From assembly GCA_964607765.1 (NCBI GenBank), contig CAZSNT010000087.1:1-41491 (forward strand): a DNA stretch of 41,491 nucleotides, in the 5' to 3' direction. The position numbers were made by a program, and so were the translations under genes. How positions within the stretch are numbered: the first letter of the stretch is position 1; each line of letters begins with the position of its first letter. This DNA is from CAZSNT01 sp964607765 (lineage in GTDB: Bacteria; Verrucomicrobiota; Lentisphaeria; Oligosphaerales; JABHEG01). Shown piece after piece: positions 15,843 to 26,600 of this stretch. Under the pieces are notes generated by a model. It saw only the letters and a program-made list of their open reading frames with translations, made no database searches and was not told the origin of the DNA.

Positions 15843-17884
15843 GCATTGTGCTCCAGAATGCTGTTCTGCTTCCGCTGCTTGCGGCGGCTGTCGTGCCGGT
15901 TCTGATCCACCTTCTTGCCCGGCCGCGTCCGTCGGTACGTCCGTTCAGTTCTGTGGATTTCCTGCTTCGGGCGCTACGGTTCCGGCATCGATTCCGGCGT
16001 CCACAGAACTGGCTGCTGCTCCTCGTTCGTACGTTGTTCGTGCTCGTGTTGGCAGCCGTGTTCCTGCGTCCCCTGCTTCTGGCTGAGGGCGGTCAAGGTC
16101 GGGACGGGCGCCGCACCAACGTGGTCGTGCTGATCGACGCCTCCGCGTCCATGGCCTACGTGGACGGGGCGCAGACGCGTTTCTCCGCAGCGTGCGCCGA
16201 GGCATCCAAAGTGCTTGCCGGGCTGCGCGCCGGGGACTGGGCGAACGTCATATGGGCGCGGCATCGGCCCGTGTCGGAGTATCCGGCGCCCGGGCCGAAC
16301 CATGAGTTTCTGCGCAGCGCCTTGCTTCGGGCTACCCCGTCGCGGGAAGCGGCGGATGCGGCTGCAGCGCTCGCGACCGCGGTCGAGCAGCTGAGTTCAG
16401 TGACAGGTCGGAAGGAAATCGTCGTCTTGTCTGACTTCCAGGCAACGGCGTGGCGCGAATTCTCGTTGACCGTTCCGCCGGACATCCGCCTGAGCCTGAT
16501 CCCGGTAGGCCAGGGCCACAGCGACAATGTGGCTCTTGTGCGTGTGACTGCATCGCCCGTGCCCGCCTTCGTCGGCGAAGACCTGGTCGTGTCCTGCTCG
16601 CTTGCCAACTTCTCGGACCGCCGGCGTGTGACTACCGTGTTCGTGGAAGCCGGGGCATTCCGGGCGAACCGGGATGTGCCTCTGGACGCGTGGGACGGCA
16701 CAGAGGTGGCCTTCCACGTGCCCGCTCGCGCGGCTGGCCCGCTGCCCATTCAGGTGGCTTTGTCCGAAGATGATTTCCCGCTGGACAACAACTGTTCAGT
16801 CGTGGCTGATGTGGAACCGGGCCTGCGGGTTGTGCTGGTGTCTGACGACGACAGTCCCGGCAACGCGTGGCGGCGGGCGCTGCGCTCCTACGCCTGGGTG
16901 CGCCCGGCGGACCGGGCTCTGCAGGACGTTGGCCTGGTCCAGACCGCTACCGTTCTTGTGCTGGATGGCGTGCAGGAAGACGCGCTCGGGCCCGCGTTGC
17001 GGTTCGCCGAGCAGGGCGGAACGGTGCTCTGGTCTGTGCCTCTTGGCACGACCCGACTCGACGCCGCCTGGTTCAAGGGCACGGCCGGTGCCGAGGCCGA
17101 AGTCCGTTGGGAACGGTGCAAAGGGGATGCGGCTGTCCTGCGCTTCGGCACGGCCGGTGCGGCGTTGAGTCAGGCGCTGGACGACGGCGAGTTTGCGTGC
17201 TTGAGGCGTTTCCTTGTCCGGCAGCGTTTCGTAGTCGAGCCGCAGCCCGCGGGAGACCCGGGCGTGCTGGTTGGCTACGGTGACGGTGCCCCCGCAGTCG
17301 TGCAGCAGAAGAGGGGACGGGGCACATTCCTTGTCTGGATGTTGCCCTTGCTTCCCGAATTCGGCAACATCCCAACTCGTCCCGAGTTTCTGCCGCTTCT
17401 CGGCGAGCTGTTGCTGGCGCACCGTCCGCTGGACGCCACCCGGGCCGGCAGCGTTGCGTTGGTCCCAGGCGATGTCCTCACACCCCTGTCGAACGCCCCG
17501 GAGACTGCCGTCCCACCCGTTCCCCTTGACAGTGCCGGCCGGCCGTTGGCGGCGGCGGCCGCCCGTACGGCGGCCGCTCCTGTCTGGGTCGCGGCCGAGC
17601 CCGGCATCATCGAGTGGCGGCGTGGCGCCGACACGGTTGGCTGGACCGCCGTGAATCTTGATCCGGTGGAATCTGATCTGCGTGCCATGTCCTCCGACGA
17701 GTTGGCATCGGCCTGGAACGTGTCAACTGCAGGCGGCGGCAGCCGTGTGCGGCGGGAGCGTGAAGGCCAGGATGTGTGGCCGCGGCTACTGCTTGCGTTG
17801 GGATTGCTCGTTTTGTGCGAGTCGTTGTTGACTGTGTGGAGTGAGGGCGAGAGCATGCGTCCCGCACTCGTTCGAGGCGTGTGA
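15839..17884 (+). CDS. BatA-like membrane protein with VWA domain
   Basis: 681 aa. The N-terminus matches the BatA (aerotolerance regulator N-terminal) domain: a first membrane helix (VLLPLLAAAVVPVLIHLLAR), the polar stretch PSVRPFSSVDFLLRA, and a second helix (WLLLLVRTLFVLVLAAVFL). Residues 96-240 are a VWA domain with the metal site D100-A-S-A-S104 and VVLSDFQ. Beta-rich segments follow, then a domain (about 330-560) with LDGVQEDALGPALRFAEQGG, resembling the GATase-like fold often seen in this family. A last membrane helix (about 645-665, LLLALGLLVLCESLLTVW) anchors the C-terminus. Most of the protein is expected outside the inner membrane. Start overlaps the DUF58 stop by 4 nt. Confidence 0.88.
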   Translation: MSIVLQNAVLLPLLAAAVVPVLIHLLARPRPSVRPFSSVDFLLRALRFRHRFRRPQNWLLLLVRTLFVLVLAAVFLRPLLLAEGGQGRDGRRTNVVVLIDASASMAYVDGAQTRFSAACAEASKVLAGLRAGDWANVIWARHRPVSEYPAPGPNHEFLRSALLRATPSREAADAAAALATAVEQLSSVTGRKEIVVLSDFQATAWREFSLTVPPDIRLSLIPVGQGHSDNVALVRVTASPVPAFVGEDLVVSCSLANFSDRRRVTTVFVEAGAFRANRDVPLDAWDGTEVAFHVPARAAGPLPIQVALSEDDFPLDNNCSVVADVEPGLRVVLVSDDDSPGNAWRRALRSYAWVRPADRALQDVGLVQTATVLVLDGVQEDALGPALRFAEQGGTVLWSVPLGTTRLDAAWFKGTAGAEAEVRWERCKGDAAVLRFGTAGAALSQALDDGEFACLRRFLVRQRFVVEPQPAGDPGVLVGYGDGAPAVVQQKRGRGTFLVWMLPLLPEFGNIPTRPEFLPLLGELLLAHRPLDATRAGSVALVPGDVLTPLSNAPETAVPPVPLDSAGRPLAAAAARTAAAPVWVAAEPGIIEWRRGADTVGWTAVNLDPVESDLRAMSSDELASAWNVSTAGGGSRVRREREGQDVWPRLLLALGLLVLCESLLTVWSEGESMRPALVRGV

Positions 17885-17904
17885 TGTTGCTCTGAAGAGA
17901 TGGA

Positions 17905-20115
17905 GTGTTCGTGCAGCCGCTGATCCCCATCGAGTATCTCGTGTTGCTCCTGGCAGCCGCCTTGTTCCTGGCGGGCTGGTGCGCGCTGAATTCCTCCGGC
18001 AAAGCGTCTCGGTCGAGCCGTTCGTTGCTGGTGGTGTTGCGTCTGTCTGCGGTCACCGCAGTGGTGTTGCTGGCGCTGAACATCGGGCGCACGGAGCACG
18101 CGCGGGTCCTGGAGGCGCCCGTCTGGGCCGTTTTGATTGACCGCAGCCGCAGCATGCAGACGGCAGACGCCGATGGCGGGCGCCGGTGGGATGCGGCTGC
18201 GGCGCTGGCCCGGCGGCTGGTGGCGAAGGCGCCCCCGGGCGTGGATGTACGCGTGTACCCCTTCGCATCGGACCTGGAGGCAGCCGTGTCCGCCGACACA
18301 TGGGGCGGCCTGACGCCGGACGGGGAGCAGTCACGGCTCGGCCATGCCACGGCTTCCTGTCTGGCGCGACACCGTGCTTCGGGGGACTTGGTGGCGGTTG
18401 CCGTGCTGTCGGATGGTCGACAGATGCCCGGCAATGACGACTCACGCCCCGGTCTGCAGGCACGGGCTCAGAATGTACGGCTGTTCGGCACGGTGTTCGG
18501 GGGGCCTCACGTGGTGCCGGACGTCGCTGTCCGACCGGTACGTCGGCATGTTGTCGTGTTCGCCGAACAGGAGGTCAATCTCGGCGCCGACATCGAGACG
18601 TCCGGGCTGGGCCCGATCGCGCCGACGCTGACCTTGACCGACGCGGCCGGGGCCGTCCACACGACACAGGACGTTCAGGTTGAGCCGGGCGAGCCGCGAC
18701 GGGTCGAGTTCAGTATCAGAGCTCCGGCCGAAGCCGGGAACTACGAGTATGCCGTGACGGTGCCCCGGCATGCCGCCGAACGCCTGACTATGAACAACCG
18801 GGCCTCGTTCGTGGTCTCCGTCATCACCGAGACGATCAGGGTCCTGTTGGTGGAGGGCAGGCCCTATTGGGACAGCAAGTTTGTGGCTCAGATTCTGCGC
18901 GGACAGCAGAACATGGATGTGACCGAGGTCTACCGTGTCACCGACGACCGGTTCCAGGTGATCTCCGGCAGAGAGGGAGCGCTCGAAGAAGCTGTGAGCC
19001 CGCCGCTGCCCGAGACCACGGGCGGCTGGGCCGGCTACGATCTCGTGTGCCTGGGTACGAACCTGGAGACCGTTGTCACGCCGTTGCAGCGTGAGACGTT
19101 GTGCGAAGCGGTGCGAGCGCTGGGGCTCTGCGTTGTGTTCTACCGCGGCAATCCGTGCAGCAGCGCTGCCGAAACGTGGCCGGAACTGCAACCGGCAACC
19201 TGGGCCGCAGTCCAGGCGCCGCCATTGCGGCTTCGCCCCACCCGCGCTGGCGAAGCCGCCGGACTGTTCGGGCTGCTGCTGCCGGGGTCGGAGGACGCAC
19301 TTTGGGCGGGGTTGCCGGCGTTTAAGGGCGCCCGGCCCTGCCTCCGAATGCATGAGCTGGCGGAGGTCGTGCTGGAGGGCGTTCCGGCGGGCCGCGCGCC
19401 GTCGTCTGACGGCGTACCTGTCGTGGTTCAGCGGCAGTTGGGCCGTGGCGTTGTGCTGGCGGCGGAGCTGCGCGATTTCTGGCAGTGGGGCTTCTTTGCA
19501 GAGGACACTCGGACGCGTGAGTTCTACCAGATGTTCTGGCTGCAGATGGTGTATTGGGCGCTGTTGCGCAGCGAGTTTCTCCCCGGCCAGAATTGGTCGT
19601 TGACAGCGGATCGGTCTGCCGTGTCGTGCGGTGAGCGTGTCATGGTCCGGGTCGCACGACGCCAGGGCCAGGCAGGCAGCGTGTCGCCGCGCGTTGCGGC
19701 GGTCGCAGAAGGGAAGGTGGAAGGGGGTGTACAGCTTGCCCCTGTGCCGGGCAGAGACGATCGCTGGCGCGGGAGTATCGTCTGGCAGACACCAGGGATC
19801 CGGCAGTTGCTGCTGCATGAGCCGGGGCAGGACGACAGCACGGTGCGCACGGTTGTACAGGTGCTCCCGCCGCCGACCGAGGACGATGAGCTGGCCGCTG
19901 ATACGGCCTGCCTGGAACGGCTGGCGGCGCGATCCGGGGGCAAGCTGCTGAGCCCCGATGCGCTGGTCGCCGAGCTGGCGGCGATGCGTCCTGACGTGCT
20001 GGAAGCGCCGGTTAAGGAGTGGCGGCCGCTGTGGGATCGTGCGTGGGTTTTCGCAGTTGTGCTGGTGTTGTTCGGGGCGGAGTGGTGGCTGCGACGTCAG
20101 AATGGATTGCTATGA
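17905..20115 (+). CDS. Membrane protein with VWA and glutamine-amidotransferase-like domains
   Basis: 736 aa from GTG 17905; GTG 17911, with GGAG 5 nt before it, is an equally fair start. Two membrane helices (about 8-28 and 40-60) precede a VWA domain with D79-R-S-R-S83 and VAVLSDGRQ. After an Ig-like part (VEFSIRAPAEAGNYEYAVTV) comes a GATase1-like region: VLLVEGRPYWDSKFVAQIL, then YDLVCLGTNLE, then VRALGLCVVFYRG. No catalytic Cys-His-Glu triad is obvious, so it is probably structural. A C-terminal membrane helix ends in WWLRRQNGLL. This is the second VWA membrane protein of the operon and a likely client of MoxR. It overlaps the next start by 4 nt (ATGA). Confidence 0.85.
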   Translation: MFVQPLIPIEYLVLLLAAALFLAGWCALNSSGKASRSSRSLLVVLRLSAVTAVVLLALNIGRTEHARVLEAPVWAVLIDRSRSMQTADADGGRRWDAAAALARRLVAKAPPGVDVRVYPFASDLEAAVSADTWGGLTPDGEQSRLGHATASCLARHRASGDLVAVAVLSDGRQMPGNDDSRPGLQARAQNVRLFGTVFGGPHVVPDVAVRPVRRHVVVFAEQEVNLGADIETSGLGPIAPTLTLTDAAGAVHTTQDVQVEPGEPRRVEFSIRAPAEAGNYEYAVTVPRHAAERLTMNNRASFVVSVITETIRVLLVEGRPYWDSKFVAQILRGQQNMDVTEVYRVTDDRFQVISGREGALEEAVSPPLPETTGGWAGYDLVCLGTNLETVVTPLQRETLCEAVRALGLCVVFYRGNPCSSAAETWPELQPATWAAVQAPPLRLRPTRAGEAAGLFGLLLPGSEDALWAGLPAFKGARPCLRMHELAEVVLEGVPAGRAPSSDGVPVVVQRQLGRGVVLAAELRDFWQWGFFAEDTRTREFYQMFWLQMVYWALLRSEFLPGQNWSLTADRSAVSCGERVMVRVARRQGQAGSVSPRVAAVAEGKVEGGVQLAPVPGRDDRWRGSIVWQTPGIRQLLLHEPGQDDSTVRTVVQVLPPPTEDDELAADTACLERLAARSGGKLLSPDALVAELAAMRPDVLEAPVKEWRPLWDRAWVFAVVLVLFGAEWWLRRQNGLL

Positions 20116-22940
20116 GAGGCGCAAGCGCAAGTCATGATCACGCTCAGGCGGTCGGGAGTGACCTGACGACGCTCCTTGGTCGGGCTGGATGGCGTCTTCG
20201 GGCGGGGCGGCTGGCGCGCCTGTCTCTGACGCTGGCCGCTGTGCTGGTGCTGGCGCTGCCGATCCTGGGTGTTCTTGATCTGGTCTTCGCGTGGCCTGGC
20301 GCAGTTCGGGCCGCGCTTGGCCTGGCATTGTTGAGCTCGGTCGGGATCTGGGGGGGGAGGCGCGGACTGCAGATCCTGCTGTTGGGGGCGGGAGACACGG
20401 CGCGGCACCTCGACAGGCTGCTGGGGGACCGTCGTCAGCCCGTGCGGACAGCCTGGGAGCTGCTCGCGGCGGGCGGCGGCAGCGATACGACGGGGCTGCG
20501 GCACTACCTGGTAGGCGAGACTGTTCAGCACGCCTGTGGGCTTGGGCAGTCGATCAGGCCGTCCGCCGTGGCCGAACGCCCCCTGTGGCGGCGTGAACTG
20601 CGGCGGGCCGGTGCGGTCGTTGGCGCTGTTGCCGCTGGTCTGCTCCTGACCTGGCCCGTTTCCCGGGTCGTCATTCCCCGCGTGCTGCTGCCGCTGAAGG
20701 ACATTCCGCCGTACAGTCATCTGGGCCTGGAGGTCACGCCGGAGCTTGCTCGGGTCATCTACGGCGGTTCGCTGGAGCTGTCCGTGTCTGTGAGCGGCGG
20801 ACAGCTCAGTGCACCGATGGAGTTGGTCACGCGCAGTGGACCGCGCCTGCAGCGGGCTGTGTGCTTCGAGCGCGGCGGCGGCGTTTTCACGCAGCGACTC
20901 GATGACGTGGTGCAGCCTGTGTTCTTCTGTTTCAAGGCCGGACGTGCGCGAACCCGGTGGCGGCGTGTGGAGATTCTCTACCAGCCGCGCATCACGGCGG
21001 CTGTGTGCAAGCTCGTGCCGCCGCCCTATGCGGGGCTTCCCGGCAGGGAACGGTCGTTGCGCGAGGGGGCCATTCAGGTCCTGCCCGGAACCCATGTGCG
21101 GCTCACCGTGACGTGCAATCGCCCGGTGGCCGGGGGCACAGTGCAGCTCGCTGCAGCGGCGGATGAGCCGCCGCGACGTCTGACAGGCGAGCCTGGGAAC
21201 CTGCACCAGATTGTGTTCGAGTGGACGGCCAGACACGCGGCTGAAGTCTCCGTTACGGTTCGTGACGTGCAGGGCGCGTCGGTGCGGAAGCCACTGGTGT
21301 TCCGGCAGGAGATCCGGACCGACGAGCCGCCGGTGGCCTCCGTACTGGATCCGAGGGAACTCGTCCTGGCAACGCCCTCAGCGTCGTTGCCCTTGGCCGT
21401 GGAGGCCCGGGACGATCTGGGCCTGCGGCGGCTGACGCTCGTGCGGACAGTGGCGGGATTCCGCGACCGCTTCCACAACCTGCCCATCCGACCGATGGCG
21501 AAGAGGGGAGAGCACGAGTCCAACCTGGACTTGTCCCGGCTCGGGGTGGCGCCCGGGGACGTATTGGAGTTCTATGCGGAGGCGCGAGACCACAACCCTG
21601 CGCAGACCGGTGTGGCGGCGTCCGAGGCGGCGCGCGTCCAGATTATCTCGGAAGACGACTACGCGAAAATGCTGCGTCTCAGAACGAGCCTGGAGGAGTT
21701 TGCGGCCCGGTACCGGGACGTTCAGGCTGCATTGGGGCGCTTCCGCCTTGCCGTCGAGGATGTGGCCGAGGCGCATGAATCGGGGCAGTCGGACGATGAG
21801 GTCCGGAAGCGCCTGCAGGCGGCCCGGGATCGGGCGCGACAGGCTGCGGAGCTCTACGAAGCGATGATTGAGGACTTCGCCATCTATGATGCGGAGAACC
21901 AGTTCCGGCCCGTGCTGAAGGCGGCTGCCGCAGGGATGAGACGGGCGGAGACGATGCTCCGGAATCAGCTGGAGATCACCGATTACCTGCCTCTTGACGT
22001 TGCGTTGACCGATCTGCGGCGCTTGGCCGGTCCGCACGAAGCGGCTGTGAAGCAGGTGGCCCGGCAGGCCGAGATGATCGCGGCGGTTGGCGACGTTATG
22101 CGCTGTGCCGGCCTGTTCATGAGGATCGTGGCCCAGCAGCGTCGCCTGGTCCGGCAATTGGAGGCGTTCACGGGACCGACCGGGCGCAAGGACGCCGGGT
22201 TGCTCGGCATGCTGGGCAACCGCCAACGCGAGAATGCCGAGCTCCTGCAGGGCTTCCGGAAGGAACTGCAGGAGAAGATGGATGCGTTGCCGGCCGAGTA
22301 CGAGGGATTGCTCAAGAGCGCCGCTGCGTTTCTGGCCCGGCTGGCAGAGCTGGAACCGGGAGAGCCGATGGCCAGTTCGGCTGCCGCTTGCGGCGCCCAG
22401 CGTGCGCAGGACGCCTGGGAACAGGCACGCGAGGCGTTGAGACGACTGGAGCAGTTGCTCGACAGCAAGGACGACGCGGACAGCGAGGGGTTTGCCGGCA
22501 TGTGCAGGGAGGAACTCCTCTTCCGTATACCCAAGGACTTCAACAAGACCATGCAGCAGCTGTTGTCCGCGATGTTGGCTGTTGGGCAGGGCTGGGGAAC
22601 GGGGAACGGGGGAGCCGGAATCCGCGGCTCGGGAATGGGGGGATGGGACCAGGCTGCCGGCTACACCGGTTCTGCCACACCGGTGTACGGCCCCACTCGG
22701 ATGCAGACCGCTTCGGCTGCCGCGCTGTCCGGGGCCGGCACGCAGGGGACAGGCAGAGGCGCGGCCGGATCGGTTGCCGTGGAAGTCGCTCAGGAAGCCT
22801 ACGAGGCGACGCAGCGCAGCACGACCCGGGAAGGGATGTCGCCCCGGCAGCTGGTCCCGCTCAGGTACCGGGACGCCGTGCGCCGGTATTTCGCCACGGG
22901 GCCTCGTGAAGGTGACCCGCAACACCGTACGGGAGAATGA
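20112..22940 (+). CDS. Large DUF4175-like membrane and coiled-coil protein
   Basis: The start is set at ATG 20112 (942 aa), overlapping the previous stop as ATGA; the frame is open further upstream, but only inside the previous gene. Membrane helices lie at about 37-58, 62-80 and 165-185. Then come beta-rich extracellular domains (about 200-510; PPYAGLPGRERSLREGAIQV, then LPLAVEARDDLGLRRLTLVR) and a long helical coiled-coil region (about 520-820) rich in Arg, Glu and Ala. The tail is Gly-rich (GAGIRGSGMGGWDQAAGYTG) and ends with VPLRYRDAVRRYF, a terminal motif I associate with DUF4175-type proteins of planctomycete operons like this one. The specific family call is from memory. Its stop overlaps the next ATG by 4 nt. 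Confidence 0.78.
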   Translation: MRGASASHDHAQAVGSDLTTLLGRAGWRLRAGRLARLSLTLAAVLVLALPILGVLDLVFAWPGAVRAALGLALLSSVGIWGGRRGLQILLLGAGDTARHLDRLLGDRRQPVRTAWELLAAGGGSDTTGLRHYLVGETVQHACGLGQSIRPSAVAERPLWRRELRRAGAVVGAVAAGLLLTWPVSRVVIPRVLLPLKDIPPYSHLGLEVTPELARVIYGGSLELSVSVSGGQLSAPMELVTRSGPRLQRAVCFERGGGVFTQRLDDVVQPVFFCFKAGRARTRWRRVEILYQPRITAAVCKLVPPPYAGLPGRERSLREGAIQVLPGTHVRLTVTCNRPVAGGTVQLAAAADEPPRRLTGEPGNLHQIVFEWTARHAAEVSVTVRDVQGASVRKPLVFRQEIRTDEPPVASVLDPRELVLATPSASLPLAVEARDDLGLRRLTLVRTVAGFRDRFHNLPIRPMAKRGEHESNLDLSRLGVAPGDVLEFYAEARDHNPAQTGVAASEAARVQIISEDDYAKMLRLRTSLEEFAARYRDVQAALGRFRLAVEDVAEAHESGQSDDEVRKRLQAARDRARQAAELYEAMIEDFAIYDAENQFRPVLKAAAAGMRRAETMLRNQLEITDYLPLDVALTDLRRLAGPHEAAVKQVARQAEMIAAVGDVMRCAGLFMRIVAQQRRLVRQLEAFTGPTGRKDAGLLGMLGNRQRENAELLQGFRKELQEKMDALPAEYEGLLKSAAAFLARLAELEPGEPMASSAAACGAQRAQDAWEQAREALRRLEQLLDSKDDADSEGFAGMCREELLFRIPKDFNKTMQQLLSAMLAVGQGWGTGNGGAGIRGSGMGGWDQAAGYTGSATPVYGPTRMQTASAAALSGAGTQGTGRGAAGSVAVEVAQEAYEATQRSTTREGMSPRQLVPLRYRDAVRRYFATGPREGDPQHRTGE

Positions 22941-23590
22941 GGATCGTGTTCAGAACAGTTGCCTGTGTGTGTCTTGTGACGGCCGGATCGGTGTGTGCGA
23001 AGGATGGCGCGATTCAGTGCGCCAATCTTATCTACGGAGGCACACAGACGTCCCGCTGTTTCAGCGACGAATTCCTCTCCGCGGCGCAGCGGGAGACAGC
23101 GTTGGTGACGGAACGCCGTTTCAAGAGCGTGAAGCTGGGCTCTGATGAGCTGTTCAAGTTCCCGTTCGTGGTGATGACGGGCGAGGACAGCTTCAGCTTC
23201 TCCGCCACGGAGCGTCAGAACCTGAAGCGTTACTTGAGCGACGGTGGCTTCCTGCTCGCGTCGGCGGGGTGTTCGAGTCCGGAGTGGGATCGGGCGTTCC
23301 GTCGCGAGATGGGACAGTTGTTCTCCGCAGGCGCTCTGGTGAAGATCCCGAAGACACATTCGGTGTTCCGCACCGTCTACACTATCGAGCACCTGCGCCT
23401 TTCGCACTCGGGCGATCGCCCGCCGCACCTGTGGGGCATTGAAGTGAACGGCAAGATTGTGTGTGTCTACTCCCCGCACGGTCTGAACGACACCGAGCAC
23501 ACTGAGGGCTGTTGTTGCTGCGGCGGGAATGAGATACACAATTCGCTGGAAGTGAACGTCAACGTACTGGTGTACGCGTTGTTGCACTGA
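22937..23590 (+). CDS. Exported DUF4159 protein with Cys cluster
   Basis: 217 aa. The signal peptide is MRIVFRTVACVCLVTAGSVC up to Ala21. The mature part matches DUF4159: CANLIYGGTQTSRCFSDEF (28-46), FPFVVMTGEDSFSFSATER (75-93), LKRYLSDGGFLLASAGCSS, FRREMGQLF, HSVFRTVYTIEHL and VNVNVLVYALLH. Cysteines are notable: C28, C41, C112, C176 and four in a row, C192-C195, in GCCCCGGNE. A metal or disulfide site is likely in an exported protein of this kind. The gene sits between the DUF4175-like gene (4-nt overlap) and a fusion protein with thioredoxin and CcdA-like domains. DUF4159 has no established biochemical function that I know of. Confidence 0.88.
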   Translation: MRIVFRTVACVCLVTAGSVCAKDGAIQCANLIYGGTQTSRCFSDEFLSAAQRETALVTERRFKSVKLGSDELFKFPFVVMTGEDSFSFSATERQNLKRYLSDGGFLLASAGCSSPEWDRAFRREMGQLFSAGALVKIPKTHSVFRTVYTIEHLRLSHSGDRPPHLWGIEVNGKIVCVYSPHGLNDTEHTEGCCCCGGNEIHNSLEVNVNVLVYALLH

Positions 23591-23603
23591 TTTTGGATTA
23601 GCC

Positions 23604-26600
23604 GTGCCGCGACAGGGAAAAGGACCAGTGGCAGCCAATATGACAATCGGGAAAAGGCCGGCGTGCAAGCTCGGATTGTTCGCGCTGCTCCTGCTCCTCA
23701 CGCAGCTGGCACGGCCGGCACCGCCCGTTTCCTCGCCGGCCGCGGCAACGGCGGCCGAGCCGCCGGCCGGCGAGTCCCGTTCAGCTATCGTTACACTCCT
23801 CCAGGCGCTCGGCGAGAACGCCACGCAGGAGCAGTGGGCAGAGGCCGTGCTGCTGCTGGCCGATCCGACGCACAGGCATCGCACGCGACAGCAACTCCAG
23901 CGTCAGGAGCGGTGGGCACGTCCGGGGCTCGTAGCGCTGCTGCGCCATCCGCGGCTGGCTGTCAGGACTGGAGCGCTCGACGTGCTGGAGGAGTGGAGCG
24001 GCAGCGATCTCGGCTTCGATCCGTGGGCGGATCGGCATGCCCCCGACAATGCAAAGGCCCTGGCCGGATGGGAGGCGTGGAGCACCGGCGAGACACCGGC
24101 GGACAGCCAACGCTACGAGCCCCTCACCGAGGAACAGGTTCACAGGTATGTGGAGGAGCTCCTGCACGGCAGCGAGGCGCGCTCCGGCCGCGCCCGAGCA
24201 ATGCTCCTGCACGGGGGGCGCGCCGTCGCGGTCATGCTGGACCGGTACCACAGAGCCAACCCCGCTTTGTCGCAGGAGCAGAGGGACCAGGTCCGGGAAG
24301 CTGCTTACGCCAGTCGCTTGGCGCCGCTGGGGCCTGCCGCTGTCGAACTCGCCCGCGAACTGGTCTTCGGTAGCCTGGACGCGCGTGTCGAGGCAATCCG
24401 CAGACTCGCGACGCTGCCCGGTGACCGCCTGCCCATCCTGCGTGAAATGCTGCAGTCCCCGTATGCGATAGTACGCGAGGGCACCGTCGAGACGTTGGCG
24501 CGCGTGGGGGATCTGTGGTCCATTCCGATCTTGGCTGAGCATGTGGTACAGGAGACGGACCGTGATGTGGTCTTCGCGGTTCTGCGCAGCCTGGGAAAGG
24601 TCCGGAGCAAGCGAGGGCTGGCGTTGCTGTCGTCTTACCTGGACAACCCCGACGAGGACTTGGTGCTGGCCGCGCTCGGCAGTATTTCTCGGCTCCGTAC
24701 AGAGCTCAGCAAGGAGGCCATACAGGCGTGTTTGCGTGACCGGCGCTGGCGTGTCCGAGCGGCTGCCGCGGAGGCAATCAGCGAGCTGGACTTCCGGGAC
24801 GAGGACGTACAGGAGGACCTGGAGGGATTGCTCGAAGATGCTGACCCGTTCGTGCGTGTCTGCGCCGTGAAGGCGTTCGGGGGCCTCGGGGAGAGGAAAG
24901 CTCTGCCAAAACTCGAGGAGATCTTCCACCGTCACGATGCCCTCAAGCCTGTCGTGCTACACGTGGTGGGAGCAATGAACGTGCCGTTGCCCAAGAGCTT
25001 CCAGTCGGTCTGTGAGGTGCGCGATCCCGAACTGCTCCTGACTGTGATCCGGGCTTTGGAGGAGTGTGGGAAGGCGGAGAGCATCCTGTACAGGCTGGCG
25101 GCACATGAGTCGGACGATGTGGCGTGCGCCGCGCTTCGTCTGGTTGCGGGAGAGATGCCCAAGAACAAGGAGCATCGTGGCGAACTGTTGAAGGTGTTGC
25201 AGGGACAGAACCGTCAACGTGTGCTCGCTGCTCTGTCGGGCTTGCGGGAGAGCTATTCGTTCGGGAGGGCGCCCGCGCAGTACGGCGACATGGCCGTGCT
25301 GGAGACATTGCTGGGTGCGGAGTCCGCATCGACAGCCGTCACGACCGGTCAGCCGGATGCGCTGCAGGCCCTGTTCGACGGCTTCGGTGTCAGTGGTGGG
25401 GCGGCGACGGCTGCCGCCACTGAACCGGCGGGGAACGCTCCCGGCACGCAGCATGGCAAGACGGACTCCCTCACAGACCTTTTCACAGCGTTCGTGGGAC
25501 CGGAGCCCGCGCCCGGCGACCGACCTGAGAGCCCGGGACATGAGGTCGGGACAGGGCAAGACGATCTGGCGGCTGCCCTGCGCGTCTGGTTGGAGCGTGG
25601 CGACCGGGAAGTGCGCGACGCTGCAGCCATGCTGCTGCATCGACAGGGCGATGCGGCGGCGTCTTCGTATCTGGACAGTCGCTTCCAGGACATGCCTGTG
25701 GAGGTGAGGCAGATTGTCATCTCGGAGACCGGGATCGGACACGATGAGCGTCCGGGGCCGCGACAAGAGACACCGTCCCGGCTTGTCGGGAAGGGACTGC
25801 GCGACCCGTCGGCCGACGTGCGGTCTGCGGCAGTGCGCACGTTCCTGAGTGTCACGAAAAAGGGCGAGCCGGTGAAGACCATCACCGACATGCTGCAGGA
25901 AGAGCACGCGGTTCTGCAGGCTGAAGACGTGTGGCAGGGAGTGCCTGTGCACACGGTTCGGCCCGGAAGGGCCGCACGGAAACAGTGGCAGGAGGCGGTG
26001 GCCCGTTTCCTTCAGCAGCGGGAGCGGCGGGACCTGCGTGTGCTCGGCGTGCTGCTGTGCACGAAGCTCTCTCTTCCCGGCTGCAAGGAGACGCTCCTGG
26101 CGCAGGCAGACGCCGATGATCCGTACGTGCGGCGTGCTGCCTACTCAGGGCTGATGAGGCTCTTCCCGGTCACGTTCTGGGGCGTCGCGAGCAAACTGGC
26201 GGCGGATCCGGCAGAGCAGGTCCGCGCGATCTTGCCGTTGAGGCTGATGCGGCGCTCACGGTGGTACGAGCTGTTCTCGCCGGAGCGTAAGGCTCAGGAT
26301 TGGCTCTCTTCATCAGCCCGGGAGAAGCTCTGGCACAAAGATGTGAAGTCGGCGCTGGAGGCGCTGACGCAGGATGCGTCTGCGCACGTGCGATTCCACG
26401 CCAAGTTGGTACTTCAGATTCAGGGCGTGCCGTGCGAACCTGCCGGATTACAGAGCGACCTGGCCGCTCTCCGCGAGCGCGGCGGCGCGGCGCGACTGCT
26501 TTATGAGGCCATGGTCGATCACCCCAAGAGATTCGGTAAGGAGTTCTGGATTTTCGTGCCCGAAATGGAACGCCACGGCCTGTCGGGCGGACTCGATCGA